A DNA stretch of 64,000 nucleotides, taken from assembly GCF_900184255.1 (NCBI RefSeq), contig NZ_LT854640.1, forward strand, positions 1,239,991 through 1,303,990, in the 5' to 3' direction. How positions within the stretch are numbered: position 1 is the first letter of the stretch; each line of letters begins with the position of its first letter. The DNA comes from Haloimpatiens massiliensis (lineage in GTDB: Bacteria > Bacillota > Clostridia > Clostridiales > Clostridiaceae). Both the position numbers and the translations under genes were made by a program. Positions 7,756 to 17,657 of this stretch are shown piece by piece. Under the pieces are notes generated by a model. That model had not been told where the DNA came from. It saw only the letters and a list, made by a program, of their open reading frames with translations, and ran no database searches.

Positions 7756-9195
7756 TTAAGCCTCTGTCACACGTCCTATTCTGCCATTACCATATGCTTC
7801 TTTAAGCTTCCTTCTCTCTGCAATTTTTCTTTCTTCCATTATGTCTTCATCTATATATATTCTAGCCTTTCTCATATAATATATTCCTGTAACCGCTGAT
7901 ATCATATCAGATAAAGGATACGCTATCCAGGTACCTAACATTCCAAAATATTTTGTAGTAATCACAACTACCGGAATAAATATTAAAAGCTGTCTATATA
8001 TAGATAGAAGTAAAGAGATCTTTGCCTCTCCAATAGCTTGATAATAATATATGGCTACAAAATAACTTCCTATACATGGGAAAATAGATATTACTATCCT
8101 AAATGCCTTTATAGCCTCCGTTAATATATCCTGTTCTCTAACAAAACTTCCTATTATAGGTGCTGCAAATACCATCATTACTGCCCAAATAACTATTGAA
8201 GTTACCCAAGTGGCGATTTTAGACTTTTTAGCTACTTCCTTAACCCTTTTGTAATTTCTAGCTCCATAGTTAAAAGCTGCTATAGGCTGCATAGCAGAGC
8301 TTATACCTATTATTGTAATATACATAAACATAGATACCTTTGATATAACTCCAACTATGACTATAGCAATATCTCCATAGGGAACCAGCATATTATTTAA
8401 AACTACTGCAACCACTGCATCTGATATCTCAACTATAAATGTAGAAAAACCTACAGCAATTATAGTAGAACTTATTTTCCTATCCATATTAAAACTTAAA
8501 GATAAATTTAGTTTACCTTTCACCCTTAAGAAATGATATAGTGCAAATACACTAGAAATAATTTGAGATGTCACAGTAGCAATTGCCGCTCCTGTAACCC
8601 CTAAAGGAAAGATTATTACAAGTAAAAAGTCTATTATTACATTACATATAGCTCCTATAGATGTAGCTACTAAATTGATTCTAGCATTTCCCAAAGCAGT
8701 TAAAATATAACCTATAATCAACGTAAATCCCTGAAATATTCCCCCTATTACAACTATTCTTATATAGTCATTTGCAAAGGGATATATATTGTCAGTTGCA
8801 CCTAAACCTTTTATAATAGGATTCTTAAAAACATATATACCTATTATAAGTGTAGACATAATTAAAACCATAATGCTTAAAGAATTTATTATTACTTTTG
8901 AAATTTTTTTATAGTTACCTTCTCCTAAGCTCCTAGCTACTATGGTTGAAGCTCCTACAGCTATTAAAAGTCCCAAAGATGACATTAATCTTTGTATAGG
9001 AAAGGCTATGGTTAATGCACCTATGGCCGTAGCTCCTATGGCTCTACCTACAAATATGGTGTCCACCATATTATAAAGCTCTGCAACGAACAAGGATATT
9101 ATGGCTGGAATGGCAAATTTGATTAATACTCTACTCACTTTTCCCGTGGCAAAATCTATATTGCCCTGAGTAACCTTTTGAGTGTTTACTGCCAT
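7756..9195 (-). CDS. MATE family efflux transporter
   Basis: 479 residues with about 12 hydrophobic helices in two similar halves, as in MATE Na+/H+-coupled drug exporters. The early VAELYNMVDTIFVGRAIG segment (about 20-40) and the internal repeat near 235-330 are family hallmarks. The ATG at 9195 is preferred because AAAGGTG lies six to seven bases before it; an earlier GTG three codons upstream overlaps that site. The C-terminal ~30 residues are strongly charged. Substrate is unknown. It is followed downstream by an AT-rich stretch and a solo end of a dispersed repeat (7711-7730). Confidence 0.88.
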   Translation of the reverse strand: MAVNTQKVTQGNIDFATGKVSRVLIKFAIPAIISLFVAELYNMVDTIFVGRAIGATAIGALTIAFPIQRLMSSLGLLIAVGASTIVARSLGEGNYKKISKVIINSLSIMVLIMSTLIIGIYVFKNPIIKGLGATDNIYPFANDYIRIVVIGGIFQGFTLIIGYILTALGNARINLVATSIGAICNVIIDFLLVIIFPLGVTGAAIATVTSQIISSVFALYHFLRVKGKLNLSLSFNMDRKISSTIIAVGFSTFIVEISDAVVAVVLNNMLVPYGDIAIVIVGVISKVSMFMYITIIGISSAMQPIAAFNYGARNYKRVKEVAKKSKIATWVTSIVIWAVMMVFAAPIIGSFVREQDILTEAIKAFRIVISIFPCIGSYFVAIYYYQAIGEAKISLLLSIYRQLLIFIPVVVITTKYFGMLGTWIAYPLSDMISAVTGIYYMRKARIYIDEDIMEERKIAERRKLKEAYGNGRIGRVTEA

Positions 9196-9204
9196 ATTTT
9201 TCAC

Positions 9205-9469
9205 CTTTCTTTCCTGTTTTCGTATTTAATTTTTTCTCTGAAGCTTTATAGTTTCACGACCTTTCTATAATTATTTGGGAAAATTCTCCCTAAAAGTATC
9301 TCTTAAATCTAATCATTTTAAAATTTAAGTACTTTTTTGCTATTGCTATTTTTTAAACTCTTATATTAACATTATAATTTAAAATAATAATCATTACATT
9401 CACTTATATGCTTATAATTAAGTATAAACTTGCTTACTTCTGAAAATGTTATTTTGCGGAAATAAACAA
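9205..9469. other. Intergenic stretch between two exporters
   Basis: AT-rich gap upstream of the MATE gene. It contains a short AGGGAGAATTTTCCC hairpin and a TAATGATTATTATTTTA segment faintly like a Fur box on the minus strand. I see no coding sequence or defined regulator site. Confidence 0.3.
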
Positions 9470-9496
9470 AAAAACACCTTAACCAAGGTGCTTTTT
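9470..9496 (-). terminator. Terminator of the MFS gene
   Basis: On the minus strand AAAAAGCACCTTGGTTAAGGTG followed by seven T residues: a six-base stem with a U-tract, about 20 bases past the MFS stop. Confidence 0.8.
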
Positions 9497-9514
9497 GTAC
9501 TTTTTTAAAATTAA

Positions 9515-10801
9515 TTATACATTGAGTATGTCATCTAAAGTTTCATTATCTGGATTAAATTCAATAAACCTCCTTGAAGATTGTGTAAAACCTACAGGTA
9601 AAAATATTAGTAAAGCTATTAAAAAACATGAAGAAATAAGTATTTTTATAGGAATAAACTCTGCCAATATTCCTCCTACAGCAAATGCTATTGGAGTTAA
9701 TCCACCTGAAATTGTAGCTATTAAAGAAAATACTTTTCCCCTATACTCCTGTGGCACTGTTAACTGAACAGTGGAACTAAATAATACATTAAATATTGCA
9801 TTTAAAAATCCACCTATTCCTAATATAATTGCCATTATTGGGAATATACTAATCAAAGGAAATATCATCCAAAATATTATTGAAAGTACAAAAGATCCTG
9901 TAAATATCATAAACTTCTTTTTTTGTGGAATATTTATAACAGACACGCATAACATACCTAAAAACATGCCCAAGGACATAACTCCAGATGCAATACCATA
10001 TTTAGCAGGACCAAGGCTTGCATTCATATTAAAAAAAGGTATTAAGAGCATAATTCCTATTCCACCAAAGAAATTCATAGCAGCTGCCATTATAAGAAAA
10101 TTTCTCAAGCCTTTAAATTTCCAAACAAACCTAAATCCATCTTTCATATCATTAAAAAATGTACTTTTTTCTTTATTTGTTTCCCTATGCATTTCAGGAA
10201 TTTTAATAAATATTTCAGTAAAAGCTGAAAATAAATATGAAATACCATTTATTAAAAACATAATAGGTGCTCCTAATATTTTAAATATAAATCCACCTGC
10301 TGAATTACCCACTATATTAGTGCCTGTATATATCATATTGTACACTGAATTTGCTTTTACTAATTTAGATTTAGGTGTTATATCTGGAAGTGTGGAGCTG
10401 ACTGCTGGATTAAAAAATGCCGCACATAGATTCATTATTATTCCCGCCACAAAAACCATCCATATTTTTATAAAGCCTAAGCATGCTGCCACACCAATAA
10501 ATGTAATACATACACCTCTTATTAAATCCCCAACAACTATTACTTTTTTTCTATCCCACCTATCTACAAATACACCTGCAAAAGGAGATAATATGACTCT
10601 AGGCAAAGTTGATACTGCCATAAGTGTTCCCATTAATGCTGTAGAGCCCGTTACCGCTAATATCCAAAAACCAAGAGCTATTTCATAAACCACATCCCCA
10701 AGAGCAGAAATTAACTGGCCCTGCCATAGTAAAAAGAAATTCTTATTCCAAAGTTTTTCTTTTGCTATTACCATATTTTCTTTAATTGGTGTATCACTCA
10801 T
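9515..10801 (-). CDS. MFS transporter, drug/macrolide-efflux type
   Basis: 428 residues with about 12 hydrophobic helices. The N-terminal WNKNFFLLWQGQLISALGD and the loop FVDRWDRKKVIVVGDLIRG (MFS motif A) match the MefA/YfiS-like drug-exporter branch. Start 10801 is chosen because AAGGGGGCAAAAA lies directly upstream; a longer reading from 10819 would overlap the ribosome site. The cargo cannot be told from sequence. The gene is preceded by a gap holding a strong double hairpin that belongs to the upstream AraC-type gene. Confidence 0.85.
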   Translation of the reverse strand: MSDTPIKENMVIAKEKLWNKNFFLLWQGQLISALGDVVYEIALGFWILAVTGSTALMGTLMAVSTLPRVILSPFAGVFVDRWDRKKVIVVGDLIRGVCITFIGVAACLGFIKIWMVFVAGIIMNLCAAFFNPAVSSTLPDITPKSKLVKANSVYNMIYTGTNIVGNSAGGFIFKILGAPIMFLINGISYLFSAFTEIFIKIPEMHRETNKEKSTFFNDMKDGFRFVWKFKGLRNFLIMAAAMNFFGGIGIMLLIPFFNMNASLGPAKYGIASGVMSLGMFLGMLCVSVINIPQKKKFMIFTGSFVLSIIFWMIFPLISIFPIMAIILGIGGFLNAIFNVLFSSTVQLTVPQEYRGKVFSLIATISGGLTPIAFAVGGILAEFIPIKILISSCFLIALLIFLPVGFTQSSRRFIEFNPDNETLDDILNV

Positions 10802-10977
10802 TTTTTGCCCCCTTATCAATACTTGAATTTACTAACACATACAAGTATTATTTCTTTTCTTCTATTGCTTTTTTTTACATTTTTAGTCCCATATATTTTA
10901 TATGGAATATCTTAGATCATACAATAATATTATAATTCACCAATATTCTATATGCAATATACTATTCTAAAATAAGT

Positions 10978-11046
10978 AAAGCACCCTAATTGATATGCCC
11001 CCTGTCTACTTGACAGGGGGCATATCACATATCAATAAAGGTGCTT
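10978..11046 (-). terminator. Nested hairpin after the AraC/GH39 gene
   Basis: A perfect 15-bp GC-rich stem (GATATGCCCCCTGTC and its complement, 10992-11026) is enclosed by an outer AAAGCACC/GGGTGCTTT pairing. No long U-tract follows. It probably terminates or protects the upstream transcript. Confidence 0.6.
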
Positions 11047-13101
11047 TTGTACTTTTTTTAATACTATAAGAGTAGCTCCATATCCATGTATTTTAGATAC
11101 AATATTATAAACCATACTCCTTTTAGCAAATCCAAAAGAAATTTTAGGAAATGAAGTATTTTTCAAAAGTTCTACTTCCTCCTCTTTTAATCTTTTAGGT
11201 TTACCCATATTAATCCAATAATTATAAGTAGAACCTTGTTTTTCATTTATTTCATATTTAATTATATTATAATCATAGGATAAATTAACTATGTTTAAAG
11301 AAAACTTTCTTTCCGCAGTCTTCTTTATCCCTCTCTTTTTTAACATATTTTCAAACATTATTAATTGGGTTATTTCATCACCATAACTACATAACAATAT
11401 TTGAATATCATCTCCTTGTTTAGTAACTATATACCCATCTCCCTTATCTATTAACGTATCCCCTAGTTTAGATAAGAAATAATAAGCATAATAAGATGGC
11501 TTTTTCATTCCATGTTGATTTACTAAACCATAATCCCCAAGAAATAATTCATTAGTAATATGCTCTCCAGAAACCATACAATCAAAAGCTTTGAAATATA
11601 AATTATTACCCTCTACAGAGTTTTCTATTATATATGGTATCATGTAGCAAGTATCATATATTAGATCTCTATTAAGTTTTGGTACATAATATTCTTCAAT
11701 ATTTAAGTATCCATTAAGTGCTTCTTCTACCACTTTACTATTTTCTTTAGATAATTCCTGAGAAATGTTAACTTTCCATTTTAATAATTCATAATCTCCA
11801 TATTCTTCTCTGAAATAACTCACAAAGCTTTCCAATATAATTTTTAACTTATCTATTCTTATCTTATTATCTATAACTATGAAGGGTCTTAATTTTATAG
11901 ATAGTAGAAAGTTTATAACTTCTTTTACTTCATTCCAGTTGAAAAAATCCTCATTGCATATTCCAACACCCATATGATCTGAAAAAACATCGTATATTAT
12001 AGCATAACTAAATTCTATATTCTTTTGCAGTTCAGCTACAAAACTTCTCCCCGATTCCTTTAATAATTCTTTAGCTTCCCCTATACTAATAGTCTCTCTA
12101 AAATTATGTTGAAATTCTTCCTTTTCAGCTAAAGGATTTATACCTATCTTTACTATTTTATTTTCGTAATTATATCTATCATAATCTTCTAAGTAAACAG
12201 AAACATATTCTAAACTTTCCTTTATATCTAATACATTAGTCATTTTTAAATCTTCAAGTTTTTCATCATCTACTTTATATTTCTTTCTATATTGAAGTGG
12301 CGTACAATTATAGTGCTTCTTAAAATGCTTATTAAAATATCTAATATGAGAAAAACCTAATTCCTCAGAAATCTCCGATACTGTCATATCCGTATCTAGT
12401 AGCAATTTTATAGATTCTTCTACTCTCGTTAAATTTAAAAAATCCTTAAAACTATATCCTACAGTATTTTTTATTTCATGGGATAAATAGTCTGAACTTA
12501 AAAACTCTTTTTTTGCTATTTCTTGAAGACTTATTTTGTCTTTATAATTACTATATATATATCTAACAATTCTATCATATCTCTTAAACTGTTCATCATT
12601 ATCTTTTAAGGTTTCTCTTTCATACATAAGTTGATGAAAATTATTTATAAGATGATATAATAGTTCTACTAAATTTTCTTCTATATTATCTTCATATTTA
12701 TCTACCTTTTGAATAGCCTCACAAACCAATATAGATAAATATCTTCTAAGTATATAGTATTTTTCTTCTTCCTGTGCTCCTTCTTCTGATGAATTTGTAT
12801 AAAAAAATATATTTCTTATATCATTAAAGTACTTTTCAAAAAAATTAGGATCCAAATGAAACAAAAGTACTTTATTTTCTTCTTGTATAGCTTTTATACT
12901 GTGAGCTTCATCACAATTTATTATCTCAATTTCTCCTTCTTCAACTTCATATTTCTCAGTTTCAATCGTTACGCTTATGCTACCCTTAAGTACAAATAAT
13001 ATTTCTATGCTATCGTGCCAATGTATAGGATATTGTATTATATTTATCATGGAAATTGCTATTGGTAACTCAGTCATATAATTTACATATTCACGCCTCA
13101 T
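11032..13101 (-). CDS. AraC-family regulator with C-terminal GH39-like domain
   Basis: 689 residues, much longer than a usual AraC protein. An N-terminal cupin sensor (about 10-90, with YPIHWHDSIEILFVLKG) is followed by the double helix-turn-helix of AraC regulators (about 175-275; LSHEIKNTVGYSFKDFLN and EELGFSHIRYFNKHFKKHY). The remaining ~400 residues resemble a GH39-type barrel; this fusion is known in Firmicute regulators and probably senses a glycoside. No signal peptide. It is transcribed divergently from the 13257 gene. A perfect GAGGAGG lies not before this ATG but before a six-codon frame that overlaps it, so the start is slightly doubtful. Targets are unknown. Confidence 0.85.
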   Translation of the reverse strand: MRREYVNYMTELPIAISMINIIQYPIHWHDSIEILFVLKGSISVTIETEKYEVEEGEIEIINCDEAHSIKAIQEENKVLLFHLDPNFFEKYFNDIRNIFFYTNSSEEGAQEEEKYYILRRYLSILVCEAIQKVDKYEDNIEENLVELLYHLINNFHQLMYERETLKDNDEQFKRYDRIVRYIYSNYKDKISLQEIAKKEFLSSDYLSHEIKNTVGYSFKDFLNLTRVEESIKLLLDTDMTVSEISEELGFSHIRYFNKHFKKHYNCTPLQYRKKYKVDDEKLEDLKMTNVLDIKESLEYVSVYLEDYDRYNYENKIVKIGINPLAEKEEFQHNFRETISIGEAKELLKESGRSFVAELQKNIEFSYAIIYDVFSDHMGVGICNEDFFNWNEVKEVINFLLSIKLRPFIVIDNKIRIDKLKIILESFVSYFREEYGDYELLKWKVNISQELSKENSKVVEEALNGYLNIEEYYVPKLNRDLIYDTCYMIPYIIENSVEGNNLYFKAFDCMVSGEHITNELFLGDYGLVNQHGMKKPSYYAYYFLSKLGDTLIDKGDGYIVTKQGDDIQILLCSYGDEITQLIMFENMLKKRGIKKTAERKFSLNIVNLSYDYNIIKYEINEKQGSTYNYWINMGKPKRLKEEEVELLKNTSFPKISFGFAKRSMVYNIVSKIHGYGATLIVLKKVQKHLY

Positions 13102-13111
13102 ACTTACTCAT
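13091..13111 (-). promoter_or_regulatory. Six-codon leader ORF overlapping the AraC start
   Basis: ATGAGTAAGTATGAGGCGTGA starts five bases after a perfect GAGGAGG, and its stop overlaps the AraC-type start region. It could couple or restrain translation of the regulator. It could also mean that the true regulator start is elsewhere. Confidence 0.4.
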
Positions 13112-13195
13112 GTTTACCTCCTCTTACTTTTACATATACATTTTTATTATACTACAAAATTCATCAATCTCTAATTTGCATATTATAATTAAGTA

Positions 13196-13222
13196 ACCAT
13201 AATAATTATTCTACATATTATA
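13196..13222 (+). promoter_or_regulatory. SigK-like promoter
   Basis: AC, a 16-base spacer and CATATTATA match the sporulation mother-cell SigK consensus (AC-N16-CATAnnnTA), about 35 bases before the start of the 13257 gene. In an AT-rich genome this can arise by chance, but the same spacing occurs before the 33289 gene. Confidence 0.4.
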
Positions 13223-13256
13223 TATTGTATCAATTTAATAGGAGATTAAATACATT

Positions 13257-13793
13257 ATGGAAATTTACAAAAATGAAAATATAGATCCTATGGATTTCAA
13301 TGATATGGATCTATATGAGAATTATTTTGATGACTCAGATTTCGATGACTTGGATTTGGATGAACTTGACTATTCCTATATGAATTCTAATGATTATTAT
13401 CCTATAGGCATCTCCTGTGAATTTTGTCCTTTTGCTCAAATGCACGGAATGCGCCAATTACCAGGAGGACAAAGACAAATGAATATGCCACCTTTCCCTG
13501 GTATGTCTAATACCCCAAATATGCAAGGACCTCCAACTGCACCTCCACCAAGTTTCACTCCTAACAAATCTACAGCAAAGTCTGGAGGAATAAGTACAAA
13601 AGCTGTTGACACTGGTTCCATAAGACCTTGTCTATACAGGTTTACCTATATATGGCAAAGCAATGGAAGATCCTATTGGACTTACTTAACCTATGTAGGT
13701 AAAAAATCCATAAGTGGATGGCGATGGATGAGATTTAGATGGGTTTATTTCGGTCTTGATTTAAGAAAAATAGATTCCTTCTACTGTGTATAG
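13257..13793 (+). CDS. Hypothetical acidic / Pro-rich / aromatic protein, probable spore-layer protein
   Basis: 178 residues in three parts: a very acidic N-terminus (about 1-45, many Asp, Glu and Tyr), a Pro/Gly/Met-rich linker (about 60-105) and a dense basic-aromatic C-terminal domain (about 118-178) with many Trp, Tyr and Phe. Cys pairs occur at CEFC and in the tail. There is no signal peptide or membrane helix. I do not recognise a named family. Composition, the SigK-like promoter and the neighbouring SOD with a Tyr/Asn-rich head suggest a structural protein of the spore coat or exosporium; this is inference. GGAG lies about 12 bases before the ATG. It is probably co-transcribed with the SOD gene 46 bases downstream. 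Confidence 0.75.
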   Translation: MEIYKNENIDPMDFNDMDLYENYFDDSDFDDLDLDELDYSYMNSNDYYPIGISCEFCPFAQMHGMRQLPGGQRQMNMPPFPGMSNTPNMQGPPTAPPPSFTPNKSTAKSGGISTKAVDTGSIRPCLYRFTYIWQSNGRSYWTYLTYVGKKSISGWRWMRFRWVYFGLDLRKIDSFYCV

Positions 13794-13839
13794 TGATATA
13801 TATTTTTTTAATAAGTATAGAGTAAAAGAGGTTTTTAAT

Positions 13840-14403
13840 ATGTATTCTTATTATTGCCCATATTTTAATGAAGAAAATTACAATTATGATTTCTGTAATT
13901 ATAATTTTCTAGAAAATTATTTTAGAAAAGACTCAAACCCTCCTCTAAAAAATACTGCTTATGCACAATTAACACCTAGTCCACTTGCACCTGATATAAG
14001 AGGAGTAGTGTATTTTATGGATGTCCCCGGTGGTACTCAAGTTTGCATTAAGGTTACAGGGCTTCCTGAATATAAGCCTGCTTCTGGAAATAATCCTCCT
14101 ATAGGCCCTCATGGATTCCATATATACCAATTTGGAAATTGCGCCATAGGCGATGCTAATTCTCCTTTTAAAGGAGCTGGTGAACATTGGAACCCTACAA
14201 ATCAGCCACATGGAAACCACGCTGGTGATTTTCCTGTACTATTTTCAAATAACGGTTATGCAGCTATGTGCTTCTTTACAAATAAATTTAAAGTTAAAGA
14301 CGTCATAGGTAAATCCGTAATTATACACGAAAGTCCTGATGACTACAGGAGCCAGCCTTCTGGAAATGCTGGCAGAAGATTAGCCTGTGGGGTTATTATA
14401 TAA
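13840..14403 (+). CDS. sodC: Cu/Zn superoxide dismutase
   Basis: 187 residues. SodC turns superoxide into oxygen and hydrogen peroxide. Metal ligands can be read: HGFHIYQFGNC (two Cu His and the first disulfide Cys), GEHWNP (bridging His), PHGNHAGD (two Zn His and the Asp), IIHES (last Cu His) and RLACGV (second Cys). The N-terminal ~35 residues are rich in Tyr, Asn, Phe and Cys with no secretion signal or lipobox, unlike the usual periplasmic or lipoprotein SodC. That suggests assembly in a spore layer (inference). The start at 13840 is set by AGAGG about nine bases upstream; an in-frame start at 13786 overlaps the previous gene. The end overlaps the convergent amj gene by eight bases. Confidence 0.9.
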   Translation: MYSYYCPYFNEENYNYDFCNYNFLENYFRKDSNPPLKNTAYAQLTPSPLAPDIRGVVYFMDVPGGTQVCIKVTGLPEYKPASGNNPPIGPHGFHIYQFGNCAIGDANSPFKGAGEHWNPTNQPHGNHAGDFPVLFSNNGYAAMCFFTNKFKVKDVIGKSVIIHESPDDYRSQPSGNAGRRLACGVII

Positions 14404-15199
14404 TCTTTGCCACAAATCCAATTATTTTTGCAGCGGGTACTAGAAGAACTTGTGCTACTAAAGTTCCTACTATTAACCCTGCTACTATAAAGGTTATACA
14501 TCTATTAAACTGTACCTCGCTGCACTCTCCTCTTATAACATCATCTGTTAACATAGATACGAAGGGATCTACAAATATAAACATCAATATAGTAGATACA
14601 CCATTAATAACTGAGGATAGTGTACTACAAGTAGTTCTTAATTCTGGGTTTAAACAACCAGCATATAATGAAGATAACACTCCAACTGTAGAAATTGAGA
14701 AGGCTATAGTGCTTAAAACTACAACTTTTTTAGGTATTCTTTTAAAACTTTTTAATTGAGCTATGTTGCTTCTAGTTGGCTTAGTAATACTTCTTTTAAA
14801 CTGTTCAACTCCTGATTTTGAAAATCCATGTATTAATAACTTAGGTATAGAACGATGTACACTAAAAGCCTCCACTGCTTTAGAAAATACTTTTATAAAT
14901 GTAGGCATCAAAAGAGCTCCTGTTATAGTAGCTAATGTGGTGGAAAACAATATCCATCTAAACATATATAACAATTCTTTAGAATTACCAATCTTTATAC
15001 TATTCTCTATATTTTTAGCCAATAGTGGTGCTTGTATAGTATTTGCAGTCCTTGATATCAAAGCAAACACATTGAACACTGCAAAAGATATAGCTATTCT
15101 TCCTGTCCTCACTCCAACTATTCTCACTGAATATGCTAATGTAGATATAACGTATATTATAAAAGTTAGTAAAAGTACAACAATTATTTGTGTTGACAT
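14396..15199 (-). CDS. amj: Lipid II flippase, Amj family
   Basis: 267 residues, about six hydrophobic helices. Amj moves the peptidoglycan precursor lipid II across the membrane as an alternative to MurJ (known from Bacillus subtilis YdaH). The N-terminal pattern LAYSVRIVGVRTGRIAISF...NVFALISRTANTIQAPLL is the family hallmark. The start at 15199 follows GGAGGGAAAA; a start four codons earlier overlaps that site. The gene is convergent with sodC and shares eight bases with it. In B. subtilis amj is induced by envelope stress; no comparable promoter was identified here. Confidence 0.9.
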   Translation of the reverse strand: MSTQIIVVLLLTFIIYVISTLAYSVRIVGVRTGRIAISFAVFNVFALISRTANTIQAPLLAKNIENSIKIGNSKELLYMFRWILFSTTLATITGALLMPTFIKVFSKAVEAFSVHRSIPKLLIHGFSKSGVEQFKRSITKPTRSNIAQLKSFKRIPKKVVVLSTIAFSISTVGVLSSLYAGCLNPELRTTCSTLSSVINGVSTILMFIFVDPFVSMLTDDVIRGECSEVQFNRCITFIVAGLIVGTLVAQVLLVPAAKIIGFVAKII

Positions 15200-15440
15200 T
15201 TTTCCCTCCAATAAAAAACATAAATTTTTAAATATGTTTAGTCAAGTTAAAATCATAATATTAATTATATCATATATTTTAATTTTAAATTTAAAATTAA
15301 AGATGATTGTTTATAATGCTCATATAATCATTCATACTAAATTAAATTTTACTTACAAAAATTAAGGTATATAAGTAATATTTTTAGTATTTTTGTGCAA
15401 AATATATGTAAATAATGATTTAAACAAGGAGTGATTGAAC

Positions 15441-15803
15441 ATGAGTGAAAATAGACCTGAAAAAGAACAATCGGGTATTGTTAATTACTTAATTAGATTA
15501 GTAGTAACTGCTGTAGTAGTTAGTATAACAGCCTTTTTAACACCTGGTTTTACTATTGACGGATTATGGCCATTATTATTAGCCGCAGTAGTAATAAGCG
15601 TATTAGATTATTTAGTAGAAAGATTTATGAAAGTAGATGCATCACCTTTTGGAAAAGGCATAAAAGGTTTCTTAATTGCAGCATTAATACTTTACTTAAC
15701 ACAATTTATAGTACCTACTATGCGAGTTACTATATTAGGTGCACTAATAGCAGCAGTTATCATTGGAATAGTTGATGCTATAATACCTGGTAGGGTTATG
15801 TAA
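15441..15803 (+). CDS. Small membrane protein, phage holin 4-2 / YvlD-like
   Basis: 120 residues with about four hydrophobic helices and a charged head (MSENRPEKEQ). The pattern ITAFLTPGFTIDGLWPLLLAAVVISVLD is typical of the membrane family named after phage holin superfamily 4-2 (YvlD-like). No phage genes are near, so a lysis role is unlikely; function is unknown. The ATG at 15441 is preceded by AAGGAG; a TTG two codons earlier is less likely. A terminator hairpin follows at 15861. Confidence 0.8.
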   Translation: MSENRPEKEQSGIVNYLIRLVVTAVVVSITAFLTPGFTIDGLWPLLLAAVVISVLDYLVERFMKVDASPFGKGIKGFLIAALILYLTQFIVPTMRVTILGALIAAVIIGIVDAIIPGRVM

Positions 15804-15860
15804 TTTTAATTATTAAAAATTTTAAAATGTATTATTACTTAGAATTAAACAATATTCTTA

Positions 15861-15903
15861 ATAAAGGGTGCTCCAAATATTTTGTTGCATCCTTTATTTT
15901 TAT
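15861..15903 (+). terminator. Terminator after the YvlD-like gene
   Basis: ATAAAGGGTGC pairs with GCATCCTTTAT, followed by TTTTTAT. Confidence 0.75.
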
Positions 15904-15958
15904 GAGTGAAATCCATGGTTTTTTATGATATAATGTCGAATTGAGTATGAAAATCTAA

Positions 15959-17566
<1,608 letters not shown>

Positions 17567-17575
17567 AAATTATTT

Positions 17576-17641
17576 AGTATAGTGCTAGCTCTAAAACTCA
17601 TTCTTAATTCAATAGTAAGCTTTAGAGCTACTATACTTAAA
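17576..17641. terminator. Convergent-gene hairpin
   Basis: AGTATAG...AGCTCTAAA pairs with TTTAGAGCT...CTATACT between the converging ABC-F and helicase genes. It could end both transcripts. Confidence 0.6.
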
Positions 17642-17657
17642 TACATCACCATATTTT

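Noticed and set aside
9771..10688. Long 305-codon frame opposite the MFS gene
   Set aside because: Shadow of the MFS coding sequence; the minus strand has motif A, ribosome site and terminator.
13786..13840. Longer SOD start at 13786
   Set aside because: It overlaps the previous gene's end and has no ribosome site, while AGAGG precedes 13840.
15441..15803. Phage remnant suggested by the holin-like protein
   Set aside because: No other phage genes nearby; this membrane family is chromosomal in many bacteria.
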